From positions 992,001 to 1,056,000 of the forward strand of contig CAVVZJ010000003.1 in NCBI GenBank assembly GCA_963752755.1: DNA of 64,000 bases. The letters run 5' to 3'. Made by a program: the position numbers and the translations under genes. Numbering within the stretch: position 1 is the stretch's first letter; each line of letters begins with the position of its first letter. This stretch comes from CAVVZJ01 sp963752755. GTDB taxonomy: Bacteria; Planctomycetota; Planctomycetia; Isosphaerales; Isosphaeraceae. Below are positions 11,658 to 20,860 of the stretch, one piece after another. The notes beneath the pieces were generated by a model. That model worked only from the letters and a program-made list of their open reading frames with translations, was not told where the DNA came from and searched no databases.

Positions 11658-11861
11658 GGTGGCGGGATTACTCAAGGTCGGTTCATGGCACACCATCCAG
11701 TATAGCCAGACTGTCCCGACGGCGCGTCATCTGACTCCGCGCCGTCCATTCCGTTGTCGGCCGGGGCGAACCTTGGCTGCTTCCGACGCTGGCGGACCAG
11801 ACCTGGGGCGGGCCTTTGCCGACGATGGAAGGGCCGGAATTCCGGGACCTGCACGGGGCCG

Positions 11862-12281
11862 TCAGGCGCCAGAAGCGATGTCTTCCTGCTCACGCGTCCT
11901 GGAAGCCTTGCCATCGCGGGCGTCTTCCCCTGCAATTCCCAATCGCGCCTCGCGGTCCATGTAGCGAAGTGCTATCTGCAACTGACGATTATAGACGAAG
12001 GCTCCATACGCGACCACCGCCGTGCAGATCAACCCTGTGAGTATGCAGACGTGAGTGCCGTCCAACGGGTATTCCGCGACCCAGATTCTCGGCGCAATCA
12101 GGAGCAGGATGAACACCATGCCCACAAGCGCCCCGGTGAGCGTCCCTTGAAGACCGAATTTCGCCAACTCGACCATGAGCCTGGCCTCGGTCTCACGGAC
12201 AGCGAGTTCCCGCAGTCGGATTTCCTGCTCGGCGGCCCGATCCTCGGGATACAGCGCCCTGATATCGGATGAGGCAACCAC
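11862..12281 (-). CDS. Small two-helix membrane protein of unknown function
   Basis: 139 aa, not recognised as a named family. The GTG start at 12281 is preceded by GAGGAGGT at good spacing. Residues 1-45 are charged and helical (EDRAAEQEIRLRELAVRETE), probably a coiled coil. Two hydrophobic segments follow (LTGALVGMVFILLLIAP and VCILTGLICTAVVAYGAFVY), then a charged tail. It lies 44 bp downstream of another membrane-protein gene on the same strand (12988-12326), so the two probably form one transcript. Its head-plus-two-helices layout resembles the protein at 37421-38296 in general design only. Confidence 0.6.
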   Translation of the reverse strand: MVASSDIRALYPEDRAAEQEIRLRELAVRETEARLMVELAKFGLQGTLTGALVGMVFILLLIAPRIWVAEYPLDGTHVCILTGLICTAVVAYGAFVYNRQLQIALRYMDREARLGIAGEDARDGKASRTREQEDIASGA

Positions 12282-12325
12282 ACGCCACCTCCTCGGGTCT
12301 CGAGACGGATTCGGGATATCGACGA

Positions 12326-12988
12326 CTATTGTCGACCATCACGTTCAAGGTTCGCCTTCTCCACCTGGCCCTGACGCCCATACTGGTAGTCGTGCAATCC
12401 GTCCTCGTACGAACCGGAGAAACCCAGCAGGAAGAGGAATGCGACGATCAGCCAGACGACAAATTGAGACCAGGGCTCCGTGCGCAGCCAGCCGGGAAGA
12501 CTCCATCCGCCCCGCTTCCAGACGATCGGGACGGTGACAAGACTTAGGACGAACAGGACGTAGAAGATCGTAATCAAGATGGACGAGGGGAAGATCCCCT
12601 GCATGATGACGCTCAAGAATAGACACATCGCCCCTACGAAGAAGGCCGCCGTCGCGAAGTCCCTTGAGGGATCGCGCAAAGAATCCGGGACATAGGGAGC
12701 GAAGAGGAGCAGCAGGAAGCAGAACAGCGGTCCGACCGGACGAGCGACTTGCGAGCCGATCCCCCGAGGCGAGGGGAGGATATTACTCATGTGGGCCCAG
12801 CCCAGGACGATGTATTCGTTGAGGTCGAGGTCGAGACCGGACGTCGTGTTCGCTGGCCCGAGTCCATGGACACCCTTCGCGTAGCCGTAACCCTGGACGA
12901 GCAGGTAGGCCAGAAAGATCGACGCGACCTCGAAACGTTCCCTCTTCGGCGCCACTTCGTCGCGGGGGGGACCGGAGTCGGCGGTCAT
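12326..12988 (-). CDS. Multi-pass membrane protein of unknown function
   Basis: About 220 aa from the ATG at 12988, which has GAGGG 8 nt upstream. I reject the longer frame to 13558 because it reads through a long palindrome and non-coding-like sequence. Hydrophobic segments are visible at 'VASIFLAYLLVQGYGYAKG', 'VGPLFCFLLLLFAPYV', 'FATAAFFVGAMCLFLSVIM', 'ILITIFYVLFVLSLVTVPIV' and 'FVVWLIVAFLFLLGFSGS', so about five helices. No catalytic motif recognised. It is followed 44 bp later by the small membrane protein at 12281-11862. Confidence 0.6.
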   Translation of the reverse strand: MTADSGPPRDEVAPKRERFEVASIFLAYLLVQGYGYAKGVHGLGPANTTSGLDLDLNEYIVLGWAHMSNILPSPRGIGSQVARPVGPLFCFLLLLFAPYVPDSLRDPSRDFATAAFFVGAMCLFLSVIMQGIFPSSILITIFYVLFVLSLVTVPIVWKRGGWSLPGWLRTEPWSQFVVWLIVAFLFLLGFSGSYEDGLHDYQYGRQGQVEKANLERDGRQ

Positions 12989-13816
12989 GCAATGCCCTCG
13001 ATGCGGGACGGTCAAAGGATCGTCGGCGAGAGCCGCCGTCACCATCAGATCGCCGAAGGACCGGATCCACGTGGGGTTACACATTCCCTCCGCCGGATCA
13101 TCACGTCTCATCCACCGCAACTCAAGAAGATTCCGAACGTGCGCCTGGACCTCGCCCTCATACAAAAGCCCGCTGATATTGTCTGGCTCTTGTGTGGCTG
13201 GGGCGGAGTCCCCGGCGCCCCGGTCCGCAAGCTTGGGGCGCCGGGGACTCCGCCCCAGCCACACCGATCCACAACGGACAAGATCAGCGGGCTCATGAAT
13301 CCGACCAGGGTCAAATACTGACGATTCCCCAGCCGGTGAATCCGCAGCGAATCCCGCTAGGTCGCCGGCTCCTGGTCTTCGGACTTCGGCCAGTAAGAAC
13401 CACGGTCGTATGGCTCGCGCCCCTGGAAGTCGGGTGATTCGATTCCCTCGACCCGGCCATCCGTCCGCGGCTTTCGGGCAACAGTCGGTTGCCCGAAGCA
13501 CCGCCATTTCGTAGCTTCCCCACGCCTCCTCAACACGACGGCCACGACCCTTTGGCAATCCGGTGAGCGAATCGCGAGTCTCGCAAGGAGAACAGAATCC
13601 ATCCCCAGATGACGCAGAAGGCCGCCTTCGAGAATTGAGTGCCTGAAAGAAGAATGCGCCGGAAGAGAATCGGTGGTCTTCTGCACTCTCTGCGGAGCCA
13701 TCCTTCCCCCGTTCCGGTGCCCACCCGGACGAACCGAAACTCCTTCAAGATGGAGAGGCTGGTCAATATCTGGCGATTTCCAAACGAAGCCAACTGCCAA
13801 TCTGGCAGGCTCGGAC
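12989..13816. other. Long intergenic region with a composite palindrome
   Basis: 828 bp without a convincing gene. A 127-bp composite inverted repeat sits at 13167-13293 (listed separately). Open frames on the minus strand through this region pass straight across the palindrome, and I treat them as chance. Confidence 0.45.
13167..13293. repeat. Composite inverted repeat, family A
   Basis: The inner arms 13192-13221 and 13235-13264 are perfect 30-bp inverted copies (starting GTGTGGCTGGGGCGGAGTCC) around a 13-nt loop. Outer arms 13167-13183 and 13277-13293 are inverted copies with one mismatch (core AGCCCGCTGAT). The outer core is shared with the palindrome at 54933-55065, and the inner 18-bp GTGGCTGGGGCGGAGTCC recurs singly at 35676-35693. 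There is no T-tract, so it is not a standard terminator. Confidence 0.85.
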
Positions 13817-14404
13817 TCAGCGGGCGTTCATGGTCCAGTACGGCCCGGGACCGTAGGCGATGCCGACGCGACGGATGGATGGTGAGAGCATGTTGTCACG
13901 GTGGCCGGAGGAGTGGAGCCATCCCTGGAAGACGCCCGTGGCGCTGGCGTAGTTCCAGCCGCAGTTCTGGAAGCAGTTTGGATTGATGTGGTGCCCGATC
14001 CCGCGCCGGCACTGCGCGGCGTTGTTCTGGCTCGCCCAGACGGAGAGGTTCGGGTCCAGAGAGACCGGATGCAGACCGACCGAGACGCGGTAGCGGTTGA
14101 GGATCGCGAGGAAGCCGTAAGAATCGCCTCCGTAAACCGGTTGCGCCGGCGCCGGTGCCGCGTAGGCGGACGCCTCGACGGCCGGCGGGGCCGTCGCGAC
14201 CTCGTAGGAAGCCCGGTATTCGTCCGAGCGGATGGGCCGCGGCGTGTAGGCATAAGTCGGAGTATAAGGACGAGACGACTCATTCGGCGCATTCCGCTCG
14301 GCCAGGCGGAACAGGGAGAACCAGCGGCCGTCGCCGGCCTGCGAGGGGGCGGCCGTCATGAGAGCGAGGAAGAACACCGTCGATCGAAGAATCGCTGTGC
14401 GCAT
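13817..14404 (-). CDS. Secreted CAP-domain (SCP/PR-1-like) protein
   Basis: 195 aa with a cleavable signal peptide (RTAILRSTVFFLALMTAAPSQA). A variable linker runs from residue 25 to about 90, and a CAP domain fills the C-terminal half. CAP signature positions are visible: 'LAILNRYRVSVGLHPVSLDP' at the start, 'LSVWASQNNAAQ' in the first helix, 'HHINPNCFQNCGWNYASA' with the ENI-like segment, 'FQGWLHSSGHRDNMLSPS' with the second helix and HxxN box, and 'RVGIAYGPGPYWTMNA' as the last strand. Bacterial CAP proteins are exported with unclear substrates. Two cysteines near 'CFQNCG' may form a disulfide. Family call confident, role unknown. Confidence 0.87.
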   Translation of the reverse strand: MRTAILRSTVFFLALMTAAPSQAGDGRWFSLFRLAERNAPNESSRPYTPTYAYTPRPIRSDEYRASYEVATAPPAVEASAYAAPAPAQPVYGGDSYGFLAILNRYRVSVGLHPVSLDPNLSVWASQNNAAQCRRGIGHHINPNCFQNCGWNYASATGVFQGWLHSSGHRDNMLSPSIRRVGIAYGPGPYWTMNAR

Positions 14405-14852
14405 GAATATCTCCTCCGGATCGCCGACCCGACGACCAGGCGCCGGGCCGCGGGGCAGGGTGAGCGTCCAACTCCGCGTCGGGAACCTGCGCGCACCCCG
14501 ATCGGGCGCGGGCTGGAACTCGTCGGCGAGGACGTTCCACGGTCTGGATCTGAGGACGGACGGATGAGGGGAGACCCGGGCGTGTCGATGGGCCTCCAGG
14601 GGGATCTTGCCGGCCGAGTGACCGACGCCCGGGTCAATGCAAGCGACGGACCAATCCCCGGATCAGGACCAAATTTCTTCCCTGGCTTGCCAGAACGATC
14701 AGCATGGAGCGATTACGACAAATTTGCGCAGCACCAGAGATTCGTCATGAATTCGCCATATTACCTAAAATTACAAAGCCTCACTGACGACCGGGAAAAC
14801 TTTGCCGATGGCCGAGAGGTTCCGGTCGGGCGCACGGATCATGACATGGTGT
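14405..14852. other. Intergenic region
   Basis: 448 bp between the 3' end of hemA and the start of the CAP-protein gene, both leftward. The part 14690-14800 is AT-rich for this genome and may hold the CAP-gene promoter. No gene or repeat is supported. Confidence 0.4.
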
Positions 14853-16196
14853 TCAGCGCGGCTGGACCTCGTGGGCGTTGCGGCCCTCGCCATGGGAGGA
14901 GTCGGACCCGGCCAGGCCAAAGAGGTGGCGGACGGCGGTCAGGATCGGGTGGGGGTCGTCGTCGGTGGGTGGGGGGAGGGAGGAGGTCGATCGGAGGGCA
15001 GCGCGGGGATGGTGGAGGAACTGGTTCTTGAGGCGGTGGACCAGGTGCTCGATCGCGGCGCGCTGGGCGTCGGTCAGGTCGGGGCAGGCGGCGAAGCAAC
15101 GCTCCAGTTCGCGGGCGGCGAGGGTGTCGCCGTAGTCGCCGAGCTGGCGGAGCAGGGCGCCAGCATGGCGCTGGTGGCGAAGCTCGGAGAGGCAGACGGA
15201 CGTCTCCCGTTCGATGAGCGCCTGGGCCGGCTCGACCTTCTTGCGGCGGCTGGCGAGGTTCTGCTCGACCTGGGCGCGGAGGTCATCGACGTTGAAGAGC
15301 TGGACCTGCTCCAGGTCGCCGATCTTCGGGTCGAAGTCGCGGGGGATGGCGATGTCGAGGATCAAGGCCAGCCGGTTGCGACGCGGTCCGCGCTGGAGGC
15401 GGGCGTAGCGGTCGAAGGTGACGACCGGCTCGGCGGCAGCGGTCGTGCTGATGACGAGGTCGGCGTCGGTCAAGGCGTCATCCAGACGCTCGAACGGCAC
15501 GGCCTGGGCGATCCACTTCGCGGCGGCGGCCTGAGCGCGCTCGGGGTTGCGGTTCGTGATCAGGATGCGGCCGGGACGCAAGGCGACGAGGTGCTGCAAG
15601 GTCAGGTCGCCCATCTTGCCGGCACCGATGACGAGCACGGTCTTGTCGCGGAAGTGGTCGAAGACCGAGCGGGCGAGATCGACGGCGACGCTCGCCACCG
15701 AGAGCTTGCCCTGGTCCATGCCCGTCTCCTCGCGGACCCGCTTGCCAACCCGCAGGGCATGCTGAAACAGGCCGTGGTAGATCGGCCCGACGGCCTTGCG
15801 ATCGGCGGCGCTCTTGTAGGCGTCACGGACCTGCCCGAGAATCTGCCCTTCGCCGAGCACCAGGCTTTCCAGGCTGGCGGCGACGCGGAAGAGGTGGCCA
15901 ACGACTGCCTCGTCGTGGTGGGCGACGAGATGGGCGGCCAGGGTTGTGGCGGGGACCTCGTGGAACTCGGCCAGCCACTTCGTCAGGTCCTCGACGGCGG
16001 GCAGGTCTGCCTCGTCGTCGGCCGCGACGTAAAGCTCGACGCGGTTGCACGTCGAGACGATGACCGCCTCGCAGCCGGGGAAGGCGTCGCGGAGGGCATC
16101 GAGGCCACGGTCGCGTTCCGACCCCTCGAAGGACAGGGCCTCGCGGACCGCGGCGGGTGCCGAGCGGTGATCGACGCCGAGTGCCAGCAGCTTCAT
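14853..16196 (-). CDS. hemA: Glutamyl-tRNA reductase
   Basis: Reduces Glu-tRNA(Glu) to glutamate-1-semialdehyde with NADPH, the first step of C5-pathway tetrapyrrole synthesis. The ATG at 16196 gives 'MKLLALGVDHRSAPAAVREA', the family N-terminus. The catalytic cysteine lies in 'VIVSTCNRVELY'. Other marks are 'LVLGEGQILGQVRDAY', 'VLVIGAGKMGDLTLQHL' (NADPH-binding Rossmann motif), 'ILITNRNPERA' and 'ALILDIAIPRDFDP'. A dimerisation helix follows, and the last 30 residues are variable. Length (447 aa) is normal. The start overlaps the stop of the ccsA-like gene by 4 bp (ATGA), indicating translational coupling. The frame is intact. Confidence 0.95.
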   Translation of the reverse strand: MKLLALGVDHRSAPAAVREALSFEGSERDRGLDALRDAFPGCEAVIVSTCNRVELYVAADDEADLPAVEDLTKWLAEFHEVPATTLAAHLVAHHDEAVVGHLFRVAASLESLVLGEGQILGQVRDAYKSAADRKAVGPIYHGLFQHALRVGKRVREETGMDQGKLSVASVAVDLARSVFDHFRDKTVLVIGAGKMGDLTLQHLVALRPGRILITNRNPERAQAAAAKWIAQAVPFERLDDALTDADLVISTTAAAEPVVTFDRYARLQRGPRRNRLALILDIAIPRDFDPKIGDLEQVQLFNVDDLRAQVEQNLASRRKKVEPAQALIERETSVCLSELRHQRHAGALLRQLGDYGDTLAARELERCFAACPDLTDAQRAAIEHLVHRLKNQFLHHPRAALRSTSSLPPPTDDDPHPILTAVRHLFGLAGSDSSHGEGRNAHEVQPR

Positions 16197-17089
16197 GGCG
16201 ACCTCCCGCCCGCGACCGCGGTGCTCGGCGTCGGCAGGCCGCGGTGGGCCGTCGGCAGGATCAGGCCCACGGCGACCATCGCAAAGACCAGGAAGAGGAA
16301 GGCGACGACCGTCAGGACCATCACCCGACGCCCCCGCCACTCCGGTCGATACCGCGCATGCAGCAGCCCCGCGAAGACGATCCAGAGGGCCAGGGTGCTC
16401 AACACCTTCGGGTCAGTCCATCCCAGCGGCGCCCCGCCGCTCCGGGCGGTCGCGACGATCAAGCCGACGCCGATAAGCAGCCCCGCTGTCAGCAAGGGAA
16501 ACGCCATTGTGATCGCCGCCCGGTTCCAACGCTCCGACTGCTCCAGGCTCGGCAGGGCGACCCCTTGCCCCGGCATCCGCTTGTGCTTGAGCCGCCGCGA
16601 CTGGGCCAGGTACATCAAACCGAAAACAAACGCCAGGCAGGTGCTGACCGCGCCCAGCAGCAGGAAGAGTCCGTGCAACGTCCCCCAGAAGGTCAGCCAG
16701 CCCCGCTCCGACCAGCCCGGCCAGACGCTGCCGACGCGCGCCGTCCAGCGACCGGCGACAGTCAAGACGGCCAGGACCAGAGTCAGCACCACCGGCCCGG
16801 CCGCCGTCGGCCGGCTCCCGCCCGCGTGGACCATCAGGTACAGACCGATCGCCGCCAGGACCCAGGCCAGCACGATCAGCGACTCGAACGGCGTCGTCAC
16901 CGGCACGGCCTTCTTCTCAATCGCGAGGTTGGCCAGGTACACCGTGTGGACGAGCCAGCCGAGGGCCGTCAGGCCGACCGTCGCGTACCGCCGAACCCCG
17001 TCGCGCAGTTTGGCCGCGAACCGGGCCAACTCGGCGGCCAGGGCCAAAGCGTACGTCCCGGCGAAGCAGAGAACGGTCAATCGATCCAT
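16193..17089 (-). CDS. CcsA/HemX-like cytochrome c assembly membrane protein
   Basis: Polytopic protein of the CcmC/CcsA/HemX superfamily, which handles heme for cytochrome c maturation or modulates HemA. The start at 17089 (MDRLTVLCFAGTYAL) fits the family; an in-frame ATG at 17164 would add 25 residues. About eight hydrophobic segments are present, for example 'ALGWLVHTVYLANLAI', 'SLIVLAWVLAAIGLYLMV', 'LSTLALWIVFAGLLHARY' and 'VMVLTVVAFLFLVFAMVAVG'. Conserved histidines lie in 'GWLVHTVY', 'GTLHGLFLLLGAVS' and 'LLHARY'. The WGxxWxWD heme motif is weak; 'GWTDPKVLSTLALW' sits at its position. A 4-bp overlap with hemA matches the hemX-hemA pairing known elsewhere. Confidence 0.85.
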   Translation of the reverse strand: MDRLTVLCFAGTYALALAAELARFAAKLRDGVRRYATVGLTALGWLVHTVYLANLAIEKKAVPVTTPFESLIVLAWVLAAIGLYLMVHAGGSRPTAAGPVVLTLVLAVLTVAGRWTARVGSVWPGWSERGWLTFWGTLHGLFLLLGAVSTCLAFVFGLMYLAQSRRLKHKRMPGQGVALPSLEQSERWNRAAITMAFPLLTAGLLIGVGLIVATARSGGAPLGWTDPKVLSTLALWIVFAGLLHARYRPEWRGRRVMVLTVVAFLFLVFAMVAVGLILPTAHRGLPTPSTAVAGGRSP

Positions 17090-17415
17090 GCCGGCATCGG
17101 CCGTCGTTTTCCAGGGCGTTCCCGATCCGGACGGCCCATCGGCCGTCCCCTCCCGAGAATTCATTGTAGCGGCCGGAGGGGCTGGTTCACCAGGGGAGCG
17201 ACGGAGAGGAGGCTTCCGTCACGCACAGAACGCGGCGGAAAGGTCGGCAGCTCGTTGACCCGACACGCCGGCCCAGTGACAATGCGAGCATCGATTCGAT
17301 CTCCACTCGATTCCCGATCCCGATCGTTCCCATTAGCAAGGCGACCATCGCTGCCGGCAAGCGATCCTAGGCTTGCCGCGAACCGGGCCTCGCACCGTCC
17401 GAAGGGGGGTCAGTC

Positions 17416-17832
17416 ATGGTCTTCCAGAAGCGGCTGCAACTGCACACCCAGGGTCACGGCGACATGCATGACCTCAGCGAGCCCGTTCTTCGGGTCGTCG
17501 AGCACTCGGGCATCCGCACAGGCGTCGCCCACCTCTTCCACATCGGCAGCACCGCGGCCCTGGGGACCATCGAGTTCGAGCCGGGGCTCTGCGAGGACCT
17601 GCCCACGACGCTCAACCGCCTGATCCCACCTGACTCCGGCTACGCCCACGAGCAAGCCTGGCACGACGGCAACGCTCACTCCCATCTGCAAGCCACACTG
17701 CTCGGTCCCTCGCTCTGCGTGCCGATCGACGGCGGCGCCCTCGTGCTCGGCACCTGGCAGCAGATCGTGCTCGTCGATTGCGATATCCGACCCCGGGAAC
17801 GGACGATCGTGGTGACGGTGACGGGCGAGTGA
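17416..17832 (+). CDS. YjbQ family protein (UPF0047)
   Basis: 138-aa single-domain protein of the YjbQ/UPF0047 family, reported to have weak thiamine-phosphate synthase activity, with the physiological role unsettled. The N-terminus 'QKRLQLHTQGHGDMHDLSE', the central 'GVAHLFHIGSTAALGTIEF' and the metal-site segment 'HEQAWHDGNAHSHLQATLLG' (HxxxxxDGNAxSH) are diagnostic. The tail is 'LVLGTWQQIVLVDCDIRPR'. AAGGGGGG precedes the ATG. Complete and in frame. Confidence 0.93.
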   Translation: MVFQKRLQLHTQGHGDMHDLSEPVLRVVEHSGIRTGVAHLFHIGSTAALGTIEFEPGLCEDLPTTLNRLIPPDSGYAHEQAWHDGNAHSHLQATLLGPSLCVPIDGGALVLGTWQQIVLVDCDIRPRERTIVVTVTGE

Positions 17833-17853
17833 ACCACCCCAAGGACGCGACTC

Positions 17854-18153
17854 ATGCGGCGTCTCGTCCAGGAGATCCGGTGGTGGCTCAGGCACATCAG
17901 GTTGCGGATCGTGATCAGGATCTTGAAAGTGATCCTGCGAGTGGCGGACCTCTGGTATGGTGATACCGACCCGGAGGCCCGCGAGCGAGTGACGGCTGCG
18001 GACGACCACGAAACGGGCGAGCATCGGATCATGGCCTCGATCGAGACACGAAAGGAGCCTCGGCAATGGAATGGCGATCGCGGGCGCCGGTGCGGTTCTG
18101 CGACCTCGGCGGCTGGACCGACACGCGGATCGTCCCGCGCGGGGCGGTGCTGA
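17854..18153 (+). CDS. Possible small basic membrane-associated protein
   Basis: 99-aa frame, not recognised. The first 37 residues are amphipathic and Arg/Trp-rich (RRLVQEIRWWLRHIRLRIVI) and look like a real coding start. The last 30 codons overlap the GHMP kinase gene in another frame and look like a shadow of it, so the true stop may be upstream if a base is wrong. It starts 21 bp after yjbQ and may be co-transcribed with it. Low confidence. Confidence 0.35.
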   Translation: MRRLVQEIRWWLRHIRLRIVIRILKVILRVADLWYGDTDPEARERVTAADDHETGEHRIMASIETRKEPRQWNGDRGRRCGSATSAAGPTRGSSRAGRC

Positions 18154-19084
18154 ACTTCGCGGCGCGGCTTTATACCTATGTCACGCTCCAGGTCCGCGAG
18201 GGGCCGGGGGGGGTGACGCTGGAGAGCCTCGACACCGAGGAGCGGACCCAGCTCCGCGACATCCGGGCATCGAGTACAACGGCGTGCTCGATCTGCTCAA
18301 GGCAGCCGTGGCCCGCTCGGGCATCGAGCTGCGCACCGGCGGCCTCTATTCGACCCGCCGGGCCGTCACGCTCCAGGTCCGCTCCGACGCCCCGCCAGCC
18401 AGCGGCCTGGGGTCGTCGGCGGCCTTGGGCGTGGCGGCGATCGGGGCGTTGGCGCGGTTCCAGGGGCGGCACCTGCTGCCGCACGAGGCGGCCCGCGAGT
18501 CGCAACTGCTGGAGGTGCAGGACCTGAAGCTGGAGGCCGGCGTGCAGGACCAGCTCGCCAGCGCCTACGGCGGGGTCAACTTCATGGAGGTCGAGTACCC
18601 CAACGCCCGCGTCTTCCCCCTGCCGCTGGAGCCGGCCGTGCGCTGCGAGCTGGAAGACCGCTTCGTGCTCGTCTATACCGGCCGCTCGCACTTCTCCAGC
18701 GGTATGCACCAGAAGGTCATCGCCGAGGCCGACCGCCACCGCGACGACTTCGACGCCCTGGCCCGCGCCGCCGTCGCCGGCAAGGAGGCCCTGCTGGCCG
18801 GCGACCTCGACGCCTTCGGCGCCGCGATGGACGCCAACTGGCAGGCCCAGAAGGCGTTGCACCCCGACATCACCACGTCCGAGATCGAGTCGCTCCACCG
18901 CGCCGCCACCGAGGCCGGCGCGATCGGGTTCAAGGCCAACGGCGCCGGTGGTGGCGGCACGGTGACCATCCTCGCCGGTCGCCATTCCAGCCACCTCGTC
19001 CGCCGCGCCGCCACCGCGCTGGGCATGCAGGTGCTCCCCGCCTTCATCGACACGACCGGCCTCCAGGTCTGGGAGACGCCCTGA
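18066..19084 (+). CDS. GHMP family sugar kinase (heptose-7-phosphate kinase-like), one frameshift
   Basis: ATP-dependent small-molecule kinase. The ATG at 18066 has AAAGGAG 8 nt upstream. It gives 'RAPVRFCDLGGWTDTRIV', the substrate-binding start typical of D-glycero-D-manno-heptose 7-phosphate and fucose kinase-like members. The frame breaks near 18262; a missing C after 'RDI' would restore 'PGIEYNGVLDLLKAAV'. It then shows the GHMP ATP loop 'APPASGLGSSAALGVAAIGAL', 'QDQLASAYGGVNFMEVEY' and the C-terminal glycine motif 'GFKANGAGGGGTVTILAG'. About 340 aa once joined, which is normal. The substrate is inferred from the N-terminus only; no other heptose genes are near. Confidence 0.85.
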
Positions 19085-19241
19085 GCGTTCGGCCCGGCCG
19101 GCCTGCCGATCCGTTCCATCGGGGATGGTCCGCGCTTTGCTGTGAAAATGTTCGCCGGCCGCCGATCTTTCCACGGGCGGTCGAGTGAGATCACAACGAA
19201 GACAGACCATCCAAACTCCCGACGAAAGGTAAGGAGCCACG

Positions 19242-19841
19242 ATGAGACGGATGCTCATGAGTATCGCCGCGGGTGCCGCCCTGACGTGCCTCGGCCTGCC
19301 GGCCGCGACCGCCCAGGACCCGGGCCGTACCGTCGTTCAGGATCGCGACCGCGACGACCTCACCAGCCTGACCGACGCCCAGTTCCTCCAGCGAGCGGCC
19401 CTCTCCGGCATGATGGAGGTCAGCCTCTCGAAGCTGGTGGACGACCACACTAACAACGAGGCCCTCGAGCAGTACGCCGAGCGGATGATCAAGGACCACG
19501 ACCAGGCCAACGAGCAGATCGTCAAGCTGGCCGAGTCGAAGGACGTGGACGTTCCCAACGCCCTCGACGAGCGCCACAAGCAGATGTACGACCGATTTGC
19601 CGACATGGAAGAAGGCACCGCCTTCGAGCGAGCCTACCTTCAGAACCAACTCCGCGCCCACCAGCGCACCGTGAACCTCTTCGCCGCCGAGGCCGAACGC
19701 GGCCGCGATCCGGAGATCCAGGCATTCGCCCGCAAGACCCTGCCGACCCTCCGCCAGCACCTCCAGATGGCCGAGCGTCTCTCCGGCGCCGCCACCGGCA
19801 CAACCACGACCACGGCTCCGCCCCGCGACCGGGATCGTTGA
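19242..19841 (+). CDS. DUF4142 family exported protein
   Basis: 199 aa with a signal peptide (RRMLMSIAAGAALTCLGLPAATA) and a long helical ferritin-like body matching DUF4142. Marks are 'LTDAQFLQRAALSGMMEVSL', 'YAERMIKDHDQANEQIVKL' and 'LQNQLRAHQRTVNLFAAEAE'. A Thr/Arg-rich tail follows. AAGGAG lies 7 nt before the ATG. Family members are exported and of unsettled function, often linked to stress. A GC-rich hairpin just downstream (19878-19914) probably ends the transcript. Confidence 0.9.
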   Translation: MRRMLMSIAAGAALTCLGLPAATAQDPGRTVVQDRDRDDLTSLTDAQFLQRAALSGMMEVSLSKLVDDHTNNEALEQYAERMIKDHDQANEQIVKLAESKDVDVPNALDERHKQMYDRFADMEEGTAFERAYLQNQLRAHQRTVNLFAAEAERGRDPEIQAFARKTLPTLRQHLQMAERLSGAATGTTTTTAPPRDRDR

Positions 19842-19877
19842 GACGCGCGGGTTTGCCGTCGTTGACCATTCCATTCG

Positions 19878-19914
19878 CGAAGGCCGGGTGTGGACGCTCC
19901 ACTCCCGGCCTTCG
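19878..19914 (+). terminator. Hairpin downstream of the DUF4142 gene
   Basis: An 11-bp perfect stem (CGAAGGCCGGG at 19878-19888 with its complement at 19904-19914) around a 15-nt loop, starting 37 bp after the DUF4142 stop. Only a short T-containing stretch follows, so termination may be weak or bidirectional with the converging gene. Confidence 0.55.
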
Positions 19915-19991
19915 GTCGTTGATCGGAGGCTGGCCCCGGGCCGCTCAGGCTCGCCCTCTCGAATCGCAAGAATGCTCACAACCGGGGCCCC

Positions 19992-20860
19992 TCAGCGCAA
20001 CGTCGAGCGGCAGCCCCCGCTCGATCGGGGAACCCGCTCGTGGAAGGCCCGCAGGTTCGGCTGGTCGCGGGCCGGGTCGAACACGGCGAAGACGACGTGG
20101 GGAAAGGCGCCCCAAAACGGACCCCCGGCGCCAGGGCGTCGCGGAAGAGATCGGCGATCTGCTCCGGGTCGTTGCCGAAGGCCCCGCAGCCCCAGGCGCC
20201 GAGGACCAGGTGCGAATGGCCCTGCTGCTCGGCCAGCCAGAGCACCCGCGCGATCCGACGTCGCATCACCTCGGGGATGCGGGCCAGCGCCTTGGGCTCG
20301 TTGCGGGCCAAGGCGCCGGCGTTGACGGCGGCGGCGGTGAGGAAGGCGACGCGGTAGGGCTCGTCCCGCAAGGCCCCGGAGTCGTCACGGAAGACCGGCA
20401 CGCCGGGCACATAGATCATGTGGTCGGAGTAGAGGCACGTCCGCAACTGCCGGTGGTGCCCGTAATAGCCCTCCACCGGCGCGATGCAGGCATACAGGCC
20501 GCTCGACCTCGCCAGCGATTCTTCCTGGGCCCTGGCCCCATTGAGGAAACCGCCGCCCGGGTTGCGGGCCGAGGCGAAGTTAAGACAAAGCGGCTCCACG
20601 TCGCAGTGGCGAACCAGCCGGAAGGCCGCCTCCAGCGTCGTCTCGTCCGTCACCTCGACCGTCGAGCCGGCACGCCCGGATGCCCCACGCGACGGGATCT
20701 CCCCGGGGAATTCTGAAGGGCGGTAGAGACGCGTCCGGGAGACCGCCCACGCAAGGTCGTCGGCGATCGTGACCCAGCCGGCCCCGGCTGCCCGATAGCC
20801 GCCCGCGCCGAGGATCGCGAGCGTCTCCCCGGCCATCTCGGCGAGCTTCGATCGGTTCAT
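19992..20860 (-). CDS. PARG-like protein, TIGR02452 family (frameshift near C-terminus)
   Basis: Microbial poly(ADP-ribose) glycohydrolase-type macrodomain protein; members remove ADP-ribose from proteins or handle related metabolites. The ATG at 20860 gives 'MNRSKLAEMAGETLAILGAG'. The signature is 'LNFASARNPGGGFLNGARAQEES' in shortened form: the GGG-x6-QEE loop with catalytic glutamates is present as 'NPGGGFLNGARAQEESLAR'. Also seen are 'SGLYACIAPVEGYYGHHR' and 'LVLGAWGCGAFGNDPEQIA'. Near 20117 the frame shifts; the next frame reads 'FPHVVFAVFDPARDQPN' and stops at 19992, the expected end. The in-frame alternative stop at 19976 follows unlike sequence. Converges with the DUF4142 gene. Confidence 0.85.

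Noticed and set aside
13192..13264. Rho-independent terminator at the perfect 30-bp hairpin
   Set aside because: No T-tract on either side, and the outer arms are shared with another element, which fits a mobile repeat better.
12989..13558. N-terminal extension of the membrane protein gene up to 13558
   Set aside because: It would translate straight through both arms of a perfect 30-bp palindrome, and the extra sequence looks non-coding; the ATG at 12988 has a ribosome site.
14802..17258. 818-codon plus-strand frame opposite hemA and the ccsA-like gene
   Set aside because: Low-complexity Gly/Val/Arg sequence antisense to two firmly identified genes; a shadow.
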